Assembly: GCA_910822075.1 (NCBI GenBank)
Contig: CAJVGC010000065.1
Span: 23,093,823 to 23,157,822, forward strand
Direction of reading: 5' to 3'
DNA length: 64,000 nucleotides
From: Senecio squalidus
Taxonomy: Eukaryota > Streptophyta > Magnoliopsida > Asterales > Asteraceae
Below, in pieces: positions 10,630 to 21,448 of this stretch (position 1 is the stretch's first letter; each line of letters opens with the position of its first letter). Below the pieces are notes generated by a model, which saw only the letters and a program-made list of their open reading frames with translations, did not search any database and was not told where the DNA came from. The translations under genes were made by a program, and so were the position numbers.

Positions 10630-13400
10630 TGTGACAACCGTCAAAAATTCAGGTGATTCTCAGTTACTATATCGGTTCGAATCTCTAGTTACTCTTTTAT
10701 CGTGTTCATATTGTTCGAGTTCATAATTGTCGTGTCATTATTTTGTCGGAACCAAAGTCGGAATCAATCTATAAATCCTAACACCAAATGAACTATACAA
10801 GAACTTGATTAAGTTCATAACGGAAACTAATAAGATTCTAGTCCTTAACTAACTATAACGGAAAACTTAAAACGTCACCGAGCTGGAAAAAAAGCCTTCC
10901 AGCCGACGGCTGAAGCCCAGCCGGCGGCTGGATATGGCCAGCCGGCGGCTGAAATCCGCTGTCCAGTGGATGGTGACTCATTTTTGCATTCATTTCGATT
11001 GGACCAACCTTTTAATTACGGGATTGGTTGGGAAATTACTGCCAAAACACTTCCCTAGGCCAGTAATTACTCCCACTTTTCCCCTTCATTTCATTTCACC
11101 TTCATTTTTGAATCAAATCACACACACGTCTCTAAAACTCTCTCTTCTCCCTCAAGAACTCAAACCCAAAAACAGAAACATTGCACCATAATCAGTCCTT
11201 AAAATACATAAATCAACCATCCAAATCATCAAAATTATTCTAGAGTAAAGGGGTAACAAAGAGGAGACTTTAAATCGGGTTTTGAAGAAGTTTTTCATCC
11301 ATTTTGAAGCCAAATCTCATCCAAACCGTCACCTACAGTTTTCCTTCGGTATAACCCTTTCATTTTACTCTTTTTACTTAAATACTCGATTGCATGTAAG
11401 ATCTATAAACTGAAAAAGTGTTTTTATAAAGGTCTAAAACGTTTTCTTGCTTAAAAACGAGTTTTTACAATAGATCTACATTTTTAACATATAAATCCCA
11501 AAGAAACTGTAACATTTGCTTAAAAACTCATATATTTGATAAATGACAGTTTGCATGTTCGAATCTAACACTAAAACAAGCTAAAAATCGAAAAATAACA
11601 AAATCTAGAAACTGGCCGAAGGCCTCTGGCCGGCGGCTGAAGGCACTCAGCCGACGGCTAAGGTCCAGCCGGCGGCTGAGTGTCTCCAGCCGCCGTCTGG
11701 ATCCTGTTGTTCGTAAAATTTGTCGTTTTGAGAACTTTAAACATGAAAATAAGCTCAAATAACTTTATTACAGATTATGTATTCTGAGAACCCACTGATT
11801 TTGTAAATAAAACAGTTTTAATGAGTTGAGAACCTAAAACTTGTGTATTATTGTTTGTAATCGTTAAATTACATGTTTTAGAGCGGGAAAGTGTTTTGAA
11901 ATTGGACATAATTTTTATAGCGCGGAAGCGCTGCCCAAATTTCACCGTAAAATATGTTTAACTTCAGTAACTTCAGGTTCCTATAACTTATACATATCGA
12001 CTTGGAACATTGACACTTTTTGGACTTAATTGGACTTATCGGACTACAAAACGTACACGAACACCTTTAATCATATAACTTTTCCATAATACTCTTTTGG
12101 GACATAATCTAAAGTAAAGAAATTGGGATTTAAAAGGTTAAATTGGAACTTAACATAACTTAAATTATACTAATAAACTTATACAACATTCCGGTGTTTT
12201 AGGTTATCTTTGATTCCCGACGTGTTCCGCTCCATCCGTACTTGTCCGTATCTTTTCTTCGCAAACAGTGAGTTACAACCCCACTTGGTTTTTACTAATT
12301 TAAATTACTTATTTGGGGGAAACATAAGATGTATGTTATTGTAACTTGTTGAAACTATTTGAAACTTGGTACTTTTGAAACTATGAAACTTTATTGACAC
12401 TTGGGAAACTTTGAAACATTTTCGAAACTTATGAAACTCGTAAACTTTGGAAACTTGTACGAAACTTGAAACTTTAGGAAACTTGGAAACTTTGGAAACT
12501 TGGAAACTTGTGAAACTATTATGCGTATATGTGTTGTTACTCCTTAATTGGTTAACTAAATTTAGGATACTTGTTAGAGAAACCAATCCTTGATGAAAAT
12601 ATAAACCCGTAAGTGCTTACTGCTATTTTCAGAAACAGAACTCAGTTGCCCCGTTTTTGGTTCAGAAACTTTACACACTATTAGCAATAGCCGTTAGTAT
12701 TATGGGTATCGATACTTAGGAGAGGTCACTCCTTGCTCAGGGTTAGCGACCCAAGTACATAGTACTAAGATTCAGTTGGAAACTCAGTGAAACATTTTGG
12801 GGCTAGATCCTGACCAGTCAATCGGTTTAGTGTATTCTTACTATTTATATTATGCCAAGTGATTGATATGAGTTACTAATTTAGTTAAGCACATATAACC
12901 TACGCATATACTTTTTAGCGACGGATTCCGCTTCGACCTTACTTATACGAGTTTTATTTGTTTTACTTGCATGTGTATGAAACTTCTTACTATTTATATA
13001 TATGTTCTAGCGTCGCTCCGTTCCTTTTTACTTATGACGTAATTACATATATTTCTATTTTTGGAAACCTTTATCGAGAAACTCTAAACTGTAACTCACT
13101 CACTACTCAATGTAGTTGACACTTTATCTTATGTGTCAGGAAATTAGTGTAAGTGTCGAGATGCATGGCAAGGAAGGGTCAATACAGCCACGTGAGGCGA
13201 ACCTTGGGAAAGACCTTTTATTTGAGGAATTTATTTTGAACTTGTATTTGTACTTTGATTAAACATTTAAACTGCCTGGTTGTTTTTGAATCTTGAACTA
13301 TTTTATTTAATGCAATGACTTGAACCGTTTACTTTTATTATAACCGTGTAATGATATTCCAGCTCTCACATTTCGTGTTTCCGCTATAGCGGGGTGTGAC
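10630..13400 (+). mobile_element. 3' LTR of gypsy A
   Basis: It starts TGTGACAACCG and ends at CTATAGCGGGGTGTGAC; the expected terminal CA is not intact (the next base is G). At about 2771 bp it matches the 2767-bp 5' LTR of element B. Inside are GC-rich CAGCCGGCGGCTG-type clusters (10890-10955 and 11618-11705), a conserved block GCGCGGAAGCGCTGCCC (11920-11936), and an irregular GAAACTT-rich minisatellite (about 12356-12525). The short ORFs inside are not genes. Confidence 0.85.
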
Positions 13401-15082
13401 GGATGCTCTAAAATACCTTAGGTGCAATTGAAGCACATATGGTTATAAACTGGAAGTTTATGGATAATGATATTTTGGTCATAAACCTGAAGTTTATGGA
13501 CCGTGGTTAATTAGTCATAAGCCAAAATTTATAGATTTTGATGATTTAATTGATTGGTTTGACCGGTTATCATCTCGGGTCAAAGATGCAAAATATATAG
13601 AATAACTAGAAGATTCTTCATGATTTTTATGTGTTGTTTGCTCTCAAGAGAAGTTAACTTATTGTCAACTAAAGTAGGAATTGAATCTCATAATTCTGGA
13701 AATTATAAAAGGGGTATGAATATGCTTATACACCAAAATAATGGAGCATTTTGAGTTTTAAAACTGATGCATCGTCTAAATGTTCATCAAGTCGCAACCT
13801 GAAGTTTGCATGATTAGTGACTCAGCTAATTAGACATTTAGCACATTATTCCAGATTATCATATTCTTTTTGGCAATAGTGGTGAATATACTTCAGAATT
13901 TTTTTATAAATGATTATTGGAATAAGTGTTGACATTGGTATGTCTTACGCAAATTGCTTTTGTTAAAACGCTTATCAAGCAATTCAGTTGATTGCAAAGC
14001 CAATAATCATGAGAGTAAAACATAAAGATTTTGTTTGGGGTCATGTATTTACATGAAAGAACACTAATTAACATCAAACCAATAATTGTTATGATTACCC
14101 CCCATTATGATTGATTTTTGGTCATAAATACTTCACATAAAATATTTTGATTATGCTTTTTAAATTGCTCCACCACAACGCATAAATATGGGACGTAAAA
14201 ATTGTTGGGAATATATGTTTGGTATGAATCCACATATAATTACAATTTAATATGCCATCAAGGGGAGATTTGTTTATGGCATGATTAATGATTGCAGTAA
14301 ATTAGTTATCCCAACATTAGGGGGAGAGAATGAGCAGCTAAAATTGAGAAATATTGCAATGAATTACCGATCCTAACACTAAAAAATATGAACCAGAAGT
14401 TCATGGAATAATTCATTTTCCATATTTAGTAATTTCCAGAAACTGGTACTGGAGTGACCATGTCACATGTAATAGCTGCTAATGCTCCGATTAAGATGTG
14501 TCCTAAAAAGACAACATGATATTAGTAATAAATCTACGACACACCTGAAGCGTGGTAGAATAATTGATTCCAAATAAAATCCTTGAAATAAAGAAAGGAG
14601 CAAGGACTTAAGATGGTTAAATCGAGGTAATAAAGACCCCTGATATACCCCTGAAGAGTATAGACATGATGGTTTCAGAAGAACCTAAGGTACTTATTCT
14701 ATAAAGACATCTCAATATGTTATATCATGTCTAGGAAAATATAGAATTAAAATAAAAATGAAATCGACGTCGTGAAAAATATTTATATAATATAGTGCTA
14801 GATATTTTGAATATTAAAAAGGATCGTGTAAGCATACCTGCCCAGAAATGCAGAGATAGAATTGATTTGCTAATATGGAAAAGACGCAAGTATTAAATGA
14901 GAACTGAAGTCCCTCGGAGTAAGAGATATATTGGACTTGAAGTCCATACACATGAAGGTGTATTATAAAGCACTCTTTGGTTGAACTGAGATTATTTGAT
15001 ATAAGACAAGATGTATATATAATGATTATTTGCAAAGACTCGCGTTTGATTATTATTAAGTATTGGATGCAACTATTTGTAT

Positions 15083-15461
15083 CAAGGTTATAGATAACGT
15101 AAGGCGTGACGTGGCGGCATGAGCAAGCCTCAAGCTTTGCAATAAATGGCGAGACATGGCGTTTTTCAAGGCGTGAAAAAGCGGCAAAAAATTAATATAT
15201 TTTATAATTTTATATATACTTTTATATATATTTTTACTATTATTAAGTTATATCAACACCAATAAATTATAAAAAGTTAATAATTTCATATATCAATATA
15301 CAACTAATGTAAAATATAGTAACCAAACTTTACAAAGAAGTTATCCATCATTTCGTGTCGGCTACTCCAAGCCTTGAGAAACGGCGGCGCCAAGGCGGCT
15401 ACTCCAAGCCTTGAGAAATGGCGAGACATGGCGGTTTCATGGCGGGTTATTTAGAACACTG
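15083..15461. mobile_element. hAT-type MITE, copy a
   Basis: This 379-bp element is flanked by the perfect 8-bp duplication ATTTGTAT (15075-15082 and 15462-15469), the hAT signature. Its ends are CAAGGTTATAGATAACG and the inverse of CAGTGTTCTAAATAACC, imperfect terminal inverted repeats. The interior has GC-rich 'GGCGTGACGTGGCGGCATG' arms around an AT-rich core. It has no coding capacity and is presumably moved by a hAT transposase encoded elsewhere. Confidence 0.85.
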
Positions 15462-15898
15462 ATTTGTATTGATAAGTCTGGCAATATAAAAGAGACTTAA
15501 TTCGCGTCTAATTAATATTATAAGAGCTCACTTGGTATTGAGATTTCTATAAGGATATAAAATGTGTGAAGCATGTCCCACGATATAAATGCATGAAGCA
15601 TATAAGAAAAGTTCTCGAGAACACTATTTGATTAAATGAAAAAGTCCTTATATCGACTGAATTAATGATGATATATGTGATACAGTCGCCATGATAATTT
15701 ATATTGATATAGCTACGAATAATTATGTTTGTGCATACAGTTTACAAAGAGATTCGGATCTATATATGTTATTATTATGATGTATGACTACATCTGGAAT
15801 TTTTGATGAGATTCTACAGGCGATTGAATAGTCATTTAAGTAATGTGAAAGGAAATACCTTTAAAAGACATAAGTTTTATCTTGATTTATATATTTAC

Positions 15899-16351
15899 CA
15901 AGGTTCTAAAAAGCGCGTCATGGTGGCGCCAAGGCGCGCCATTGCGTCAAGGCGTGACGTGCCTTCACGAAAAACATGCAAGGCGTCTTTGTTAGGCGTG
16001 GCGTCCGCGAGTTTTTTGTAACGCGTTACGGAAATTAAAAAAAAAAAAAGAAAAAAAAGAAACTATTAATAGTTTAAAATGACTATAAAGATCATTTAAT
16101 TGTATATTGGTAACTATATCTTAGATTAGATGTATATTAAAAATGAAAACAACGATTTTTCATAGTTATATAACTTAGAAATAGTAAAAACATATAAAAA
16201 AAATCATATATAAAATTATAAAATATATTAAATCTTTGCGGTATTGTCAAACCTTGAAAAACGTCATGTCTCGCCATGTCTCGTCATGTCTCGTCATGTC
16301 TTGTGGCTTGACCATGCCGCCACGTCACGCCTTGCGTTATTCACAACTTTG
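15899..16351. mobile_element. hAT-type MITE, copy b (inverted relative to copy a)
   Basis: This 453-bp element has the perfect 8-bp duplication ATATTTAC at 15891-15898 and 16352-16359. It starts CAAGGTTCTAAAAAGCG and ends ATTCACAACTTTG. Its right arm, read in reverse, matches the left arm of copy a, so the two insertions are the same family in opposite orientation, about 440 bp apart. Confidence 0.85.
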
Positions 16352-16858
16352 ATATTTACCATGTGAAAGATGAAATCCTTGCACACTAACAATAATTATG
16401 CATTGAGCACTTAAATGGTTAAGAGGTAACTTTATATTGATATGATCCTTTTGACAATAAAAAATGATTATGATATTAGTGGTTCTGAAGTACCATATTT
16501 GATTGATAATGAAGCATTGAGTTGCTTATATGAGATGTTATTACTTTCGAGATGTTATTTCCAAGATATTAGTCGCTCACAAACCATATATGTGTTGTGC
16601 AGAGATGACATTTGATATTATCAACTCAAGAAGCTTAAGTGTTGTGATCAACAGGGGGAGAAATACGTGTTGCACTCTTTTTCCCTTGACCGTGGTTTTG
16701 TCCCATTGGGTTTTCCTGACAAGGTTTTTAATGAAGCAACACCCTCAAACGTATTGAACAGTTATGTACCTTTTTCCTCAGTAGATTTTTGTCCTAGTGG
16801 GTTTTATCTAGCAAGGTTTTAACGAGACATAATCTTTTAAATGACACCAAAGAGGGAG

Positions 16859-17044
16859 TGTTATGAATAATTATAGTGTGGATGTCCATATCTTTAGAAT
16901 ATATCTGTATATTATTAGAAGATTTATTTTTTGGAGGATAGTCCAAAATTGTAACAATAAATATACCTCTATATGAGATGAATAAAACATAATTGTTTAT
17001 TGTCTTTTCACTATTGTTCTTTGTCTTCTTTATTATTTCATAAC
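16859..17044 (+). mobile_element. 3' LTR of copia copy 1
   Basis: It starts TGTTATGAATAATT directly after a GAGGGAG polypurine stretch and ends TTTCATAACA at 17044. The length is 186 bp, close to the 196-bp LTRs of the element at 47360-55403, with the same internal landmarks (GATGTCCATATC, ATATGAGATGAATAA). Confidence 0.8.
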
Positions 17045-17528
17045 ATTTTGATATATTTTATATAATGTTTAGTGTCATTTATACATTTCTCATAATATTA
17101 ACTTTATGAATACAAATAACGTCACTTATAAATAAAACTACAACCATTTTAATTTTTTCATTTTACATAACTAGACGTCAAGTTAGGTCACCGCTGCATA
17201 ATTTATGTACGTTGATGATATATTTAAACACATAAATGACATCTATCTTAAGTTAAAGTTTTTTTCTTTGTGATGTTTAATATAGGGCAGAAGAAGTATT
17301 ATAAAATAGTTTGATTACATATTATTATTTTAACTGTAAAAATACATAATAATTCATTGAAAAAATAAATTGATATATGCAATGATCGTGTTTTTTCCAC
17401 ATGTGGTCCCCGGAGTCAAACCATGATTTGCCGAATGAGATGTTTTAGACTTTGCGGCGTTTAATTTTATGGAAATTTTGTTGAACATGAATTTCAAATG
17501 TCTTTTTTTTCTAGCAAGGGTCACAAAC
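17045..17528. other. AT-rich intergenic stretch, nothing recognised
   Basis: I see no coding frame, RNA gene or terminal repeat in these 484 bases. The last 5 bases (CAAAC, 17524-17528) are the left target duplication of the next element. Confidence 0.6.
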
Positions 17529-17999
17529 TGATGTATCATGGTTGGAAGAAATAAAAGATATCTGATTAATTTATTGATTCAATCAAGAATAACTGGAATA
17601 AACCACAATAATCAGTATCCGTTGATTCCGAAGAATACCGTATAATGATAAAAATCAAACAATTGATAAGCGTATCAAAGAGTTTTGATCATAAAATTAT
17701 TAAGAAAAATATTAGCCGCCGTCTTATGAAGCTTACACAAACACTAAATAGAAAACCTAAAAACATAAACAGAATAATCCTTGAACTTTGAAAAGTAAAC
17801 AAAAATAGTCCTTCTAAAACGATAAGCAACTGCGGCGCACACGGCTTCTACTGCGTCGCAGTCATGACTTCTTTCCAACAACAATCGTGTCTGACTTCCC
17901 GCTGCGGCGCACCCCTCTCCGACTGCGTCGCACTCAAAATCCTTCTTTGACCCTCTTTCTCGTCTCGTGGTTTGCTTGGCTTCCATATGAGCCACATCA
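17529..17999 (-). mobile_element. 3' LTR of the compact element
   Basis: 471 bp, strongly similar to 18673-19153. The GC-rich 'CTGCGGCGCAC...GACTGCGTCGCA' segment near 17830-17935 is shared with the partner LTR. The short ORFs read across it are by-products. Confidence 0.8.
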
Positions 18000-18070
18000 T
18001 TCTCTCCCTTTTGATAAAACTCGTCCTTGAGTTCACTTGCCTTTAATACTCTTAGCATCCAAAGTTGTAT

Positions 18071-18643
18071 TCATTGCATCAACTGTCCACTTTTCAAAAA
18101 TACCAGACCTCGAATCTCGATTGTTTTCATACCCAATTTTGTGACCTTGTGTACGAAATTCATATTCTCAATCAAATCAATTTTACTAATAAAAAAACTA
18201 AACATATTATATTTATTGATCACATCATCTTTTTTCAACCTAATCAAATCATGCGGATCCTGATAAATAATATTTAGCAAATTAATACCTGATACGCATT
18301 CTATCATGACACGATCACCATACAAAAATACCTCATCTTCAGACTTGTCTTTTTCATCGGTATCCGTATCATAAATTGGATATAATTCTTCCTCAATAAC
18401 ATCTTTTTCTTCGTTATCAGTATCATAAACTGGCAACGATTCTTCCCAAATAAGGTTATCATCCGTAACAATTACATCATCAGGATGATGTGGTAGATTA
18501 ACAAACTTATTCAAACGCGCGGTCAAAACTTTTACGTGATGTTGCAGTTTATCGTTCAAACAACGCGCGGTCAAAACTTCTACCTGGTGTTGTAGTTCAG
18601 CGTTCAAACGGCGCAAAATATTAATCCCCTGACGTAGAGGCAT
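18071..18643 (-). CDS. Short gag-like ORF in the compact LTR element
   Basis: The ATG at 18643 lies just after the primer binding site, the usual place for gag. The 190-residue frame starts with a basic, heptad-like region ('EVLTARCLNDKLQHHVKVL') in which a short unit is imperfectly repeated. It then has a very acidic section with the repeated 'VYDTDNEE'/'IYDTDTDE' motif, and ends in a region ('LGMKTIEIRGLVFLKSG') I cannot place. YDTD-type acidic motifs occur in gag-protease linkers of plant gypsy elements, so this is probably a remnant produced by deletion of most of gag-pol. No zinc knuckle, protease or RT motif is visible. Confidence 0.5.
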   Translation of the reverse strand: MPLRQGINILRRLNAELQHQVEVLTARCLNDKLQHHVKVLTARLNKFVNLPHHPDDVIVTDDNLIWEESLPVYDTDNEEKDVIEEELYPIYDTDTDEKDKSEDEVFLYGDRVMIECVSGINLLNIIYQDPHDLIRLKKDDVINKYNMFSFFISKIDLIENMNFVHKVTKLGMKTIEIRGLVFLKSGQLMQ

Positions 18644-18672
18644 GATCCGATCGTTCGTCTCTGAATACCAAC

Positions 18673-19153
18673 TGATGTAGTGCGGTCGGAAGAAATAAAA
18701 GTTACCTGATTAATCTGTTGATTCAACCAAGAATAAACGGAATAAACCACAACAATCACTATCCGTTGATTCCGAAGAATACCGTATAATGATAAATATC
18801 AAACAATTGATAAGCGTATCAAACAGTTTTGATCATAAAATTCTTAAGAAAAATATTAGCAGCCGTCTTATAAAGCTTACACAAACACTAAATAGAAAAC
18901 CTAAAAACATAAACAGAATAATCCTTGAACTTTGAAAAGTAAACATAAATAGTCCTTCTAAAACGATCAGCTACTGCGCCGCACACGGCCTCTACTGCGT
19001 CGCAGTCATGACTTCTTTCCAACATCAATCGTGTCTAATCGTGTCTGACTTCCCGATGGGGCGCACCCCTCTCCGACTGCGTCGCACTCAAAATCTTTCT
19101 TTGACCCTCTTTCTAGTCTGGTGGTTTGCTTGGCTTCCATATGAGCCACATCA
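18673..19153 (-). mobile_element. 5' LTR of the compact element
   Basis: 481 bp, ends TGATGTAG and GCCACATCA as read on the plus strand. It adjoins the primer site at 18659-18670. It differs from its partner by scattered substitutions and a short duplication of ATCGTGTCT near 19025-19045. Confidence 0.8.
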
Positions 19154-20566
19154 CAAACTCATTTGGTTATTCTCCTCTTGGGATGAAATTTGATTATTGT
19201 TTTTTGAACGATGAGGTTATCACTTTTCCATTGTTGGTTGTTTAACGAAGTAAGTCTATTAGGTAGCAACCATTCAGATGCAGGTCTAACTGAATTTATC
19301 TACCATAAATAAGTAGCTCGATAAAGTTTCACCTTAAACCGGTGTTTAACTCAACCATTAGCATTGTTAATATTCAGCGCAAACCGGTATAAGATGACAC
19401 ATGATAAATTAGATTTTGCCCTAAATCCATTATGTTGAGCTACATTGGTACTCAAGTAAACAATGATGACTATCTTTCATTCTATCTTTAACTTTGTAAA
19501 TAAGAGCTTAACCAGAATTATAAACAATTTCATACATTTTTAACTTTGTATATTGTATCACAAGCATGATCGGATCCAGGACCAAATTTGAGGGATATCC
19601 AAAATAAAGATTTTTTTTTTATAAACCTTCTTAAAGTAGCATATACAAGAATCTCTGAAAATTTGTAGACTACAAAAACACATAGTTAGGCAACTTGATG
19701 GATACTCGGGTCTAGCCCTCCACAAGCCTATTGTTTGCCACTGATCACTATGGATATATCAAATAAGAACTCAAATATTATAAGAAACGGTAGAAAATAA
19801 TACATGTTGCATACAAATTCATTTATTTACAATGGCGTCTCTTATTATTATATATGTTCATTGAAGTGTTTTCGGTCATCTTGATGCATAAGATATAGGA
19901 AAATAAAGTTATTTTAAATTTTATGTATCTGATAAATTGATAAACGATGTACAAAAGGAAATAGTGAAATTATAAACTTCAATGAATCAAGTTTGCACTA
20001 AAAAGATAAAAATCTTCTTAAAATTGTGTTTCACTAAATCAGCTGTAAGACTTCATTTTCTAAAACTATGAATAGAAATAAATGAAATTATTAATCAAAT
20101 TACCTAAAACGAATAAGAATTGAATTCTCATGTTCCCCTCTCAAATGTGTCGGTCAACTAAAATAAAATTGATAAACATATCTATTTAATAAAGTGTTTC
20201 AATTTTATATTAAGAAAAAACACAAGTAGAAAGATTAAAAAAAATAAGATGCTTGTACTTTCCCAGCTCAATGCCCATATGGGTTTAATGAATATTAGAA
20301 GGTGGCATTGCAGCTGTAGTATTTCTCTACACAGTTGTCGATTTTGTTCGCCAGCAAAGATTTTAGATTAAATAACAACAATAATGTTCTTGATTTAGAT
20401 GAAACATGCTTTAAGTGTCTCACTATTTTTGTCAAAATATTGTCTCTTCACTATGTACTTTAGAAGGACCATAATCTCTTAAATGAATTAAATTAACATT
20501 TAAATCCATCAATGATAAACTTACATTGTACAAAAGATTTATGTAACATGAAAAAGATATTATGTG
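19154..20566. other. AT-rich intergenic region, nothing recognised
   Basis: No coding frame, RNA gene or terminal-repeat structure could be supported. The stretch around 19567-19760 (GATCGGATCCAGGACC) looks repeat-like, but I could not find its ends. Confidence 0.5.
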
Positions 20567-20975
20567 ATATTTATAATATTTAAAAATTGAGTCATTGAAA
20601 TAAATTATCATATAATTAAAACATTAAGTTTAGGAGTATGAAAGATTAAAAGGTTTTATTATATCTATAATACTTAAAAGTTGAGTCAATTAAATAATTT
20701 AGGTAATAAATATCATATAATCAATATATTAAGTTTAGGAATATGAAATATTAAAAGGTTTTATTATGTCTATAATACTTTAAAATTGAGTCTATGAAAT
20801 AAATTTAGGTGATAAATATCATATAATTAATATTATAAGGTTAGGAGTATGAAAGATTAAAAGGTTTTATCTATAATATTTAAAAATTGAGTCCATGAAA
20901 CAAATTTAGGTAATAAATATTATATTATTAATATACTAAGTTTAAGAATATAAAAGCCTAAAAGGTTTTGTCATA
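20567..20975. repeat. Tandem repeat, ~100-bp unit, four copies
   Basis: Units with 'TTGAGTC' at 20587, 20681, 20786 and 20887 (spacings 94, 105, 101) share 'ATAATATTTAAAAATTGAGTC' -like starts, 'AAATATCATATAAT' and 'GATTAAAAGGTTTTAT'. They are diverged and very AT-rich. The following 20976-21439 shows nothing further that I recognise. Confidence 0.75.
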
Positions 20976-21448
20976 AATTTTAAGTTTAAAAATATAAAAT
21001 ATTGAAAAGTTTTTCTCATAAATTATTGTTTTAAATTAAATGATTAAAAATAAATCTATTTAACTCTAGATAATAGTTATAGTATAAAATTCGATTAACT
21101 AAATAATTTAATTCTATCAAAAATCTAAGTATAAATGTTAGAAACAAAACACTATAAACTGGCAAAACTTATTAAAAGCAAAACATCTAAAAGAATACCA
21201 TATTTTCTTAATAAAAAAAAGAAAAGTATTATGAACTTAAACTATCAAAATGATCTTGAAAAAACGAAAACGAAAAGAAAAGAATATGGAAGTCAGAGAA
21301 GGTGGTGGCAAAAATGTGTTTCAAGACGTGGTTTGTTTATCGAAATTTTATCATAATTCTATTTGGTTATAATCATCGATTTGCTTTCAATAATTGAGAA
21401 AAGTAACACATATTGTTGTAAACTTTGTGTAGATGTACATAAGTTTTT

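Larger units (their letters stand above)
459..13400 (+). mobile_element. Ty3/gypsy element A (chromovirus, Tekay-like), 5'-truncated and interrupted
   Basis: Order on the plus strand: leader, extra ORF, gag, reverse LTR insertion, rest of gag-pol, polypurine tract, 3' LTR (10630-13400). It is a close relative of element B. The left end joins copia sequence at 458/459, at a point matching about 33280 in B, so the 5' LTR and primer binding site are missing. Gag and pol have stops and a frameshift. A chromodomain-like segment at the pol C-terminus and an LTR near 2.77 kb fit the Tekay/Del chromovirus group; the clade is inferred from family knowledge. No target duplication can be checked because the left end is lost. 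Confidence 0.85.
13401..17044 (+). mobile_element. Decayed Ty1/copia element, copy 1 (3' part with LTR)
   Basis: The plus strand carries recognisable but heavily stopped copia polyprotein. An integrase C-terminal region (about 13940-14110) precedes a segment resembling 'AANAPIKMCP' (about 14480), an RT-linker stretch (about 14700-15060) and RNase H-to-tail remains before a GGGAG polypurine end. The 3' LTR is 16859-17044. Two hAT MITEs interrupt it. It shares its decayed sequence with the copies at 42360-46271 and 47360-55403. The 5' part is absent: the element begins directly after gypsy A. Confidence 0.75.
17529..19153 (-). mobile_element. Compact non-autonomous LTR retrotransposon (gypsy-like, 1.6 kb)
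   Basis: A complete small element: LTRs at 17529-17999 and 18673-19153, a 673-bp interior, and the perfect 5-bp duplication CAAAC (17524-17528 and 19154-19158). On the minus strand the primer site TGGTATTCAGAG (18659-18670) follows the 5' LTR after 2 bases, and the polypurine tract AAAAGGGAGAGAA (18000-18012) directly precedes the 3' LTR. LTR ends are TGATGT...ACATCA. The interior holds one short gag-like frame and a 'CTCAAGGACGAG' motif typical of gypsy 3' ends. It lacks RT and integrase, so it would need a helper element. The structure resembles an internally deleted gypsy or TRIM/LARD-type derivative. Confidence 0.85.

Noticed and set aside
17744..18058. 104-codon minus ORF across an LTR of the compact element
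   Set aside because: It spans the polypurine tract and LTR; continues the gypsy-type tail by chance and has no independent support.
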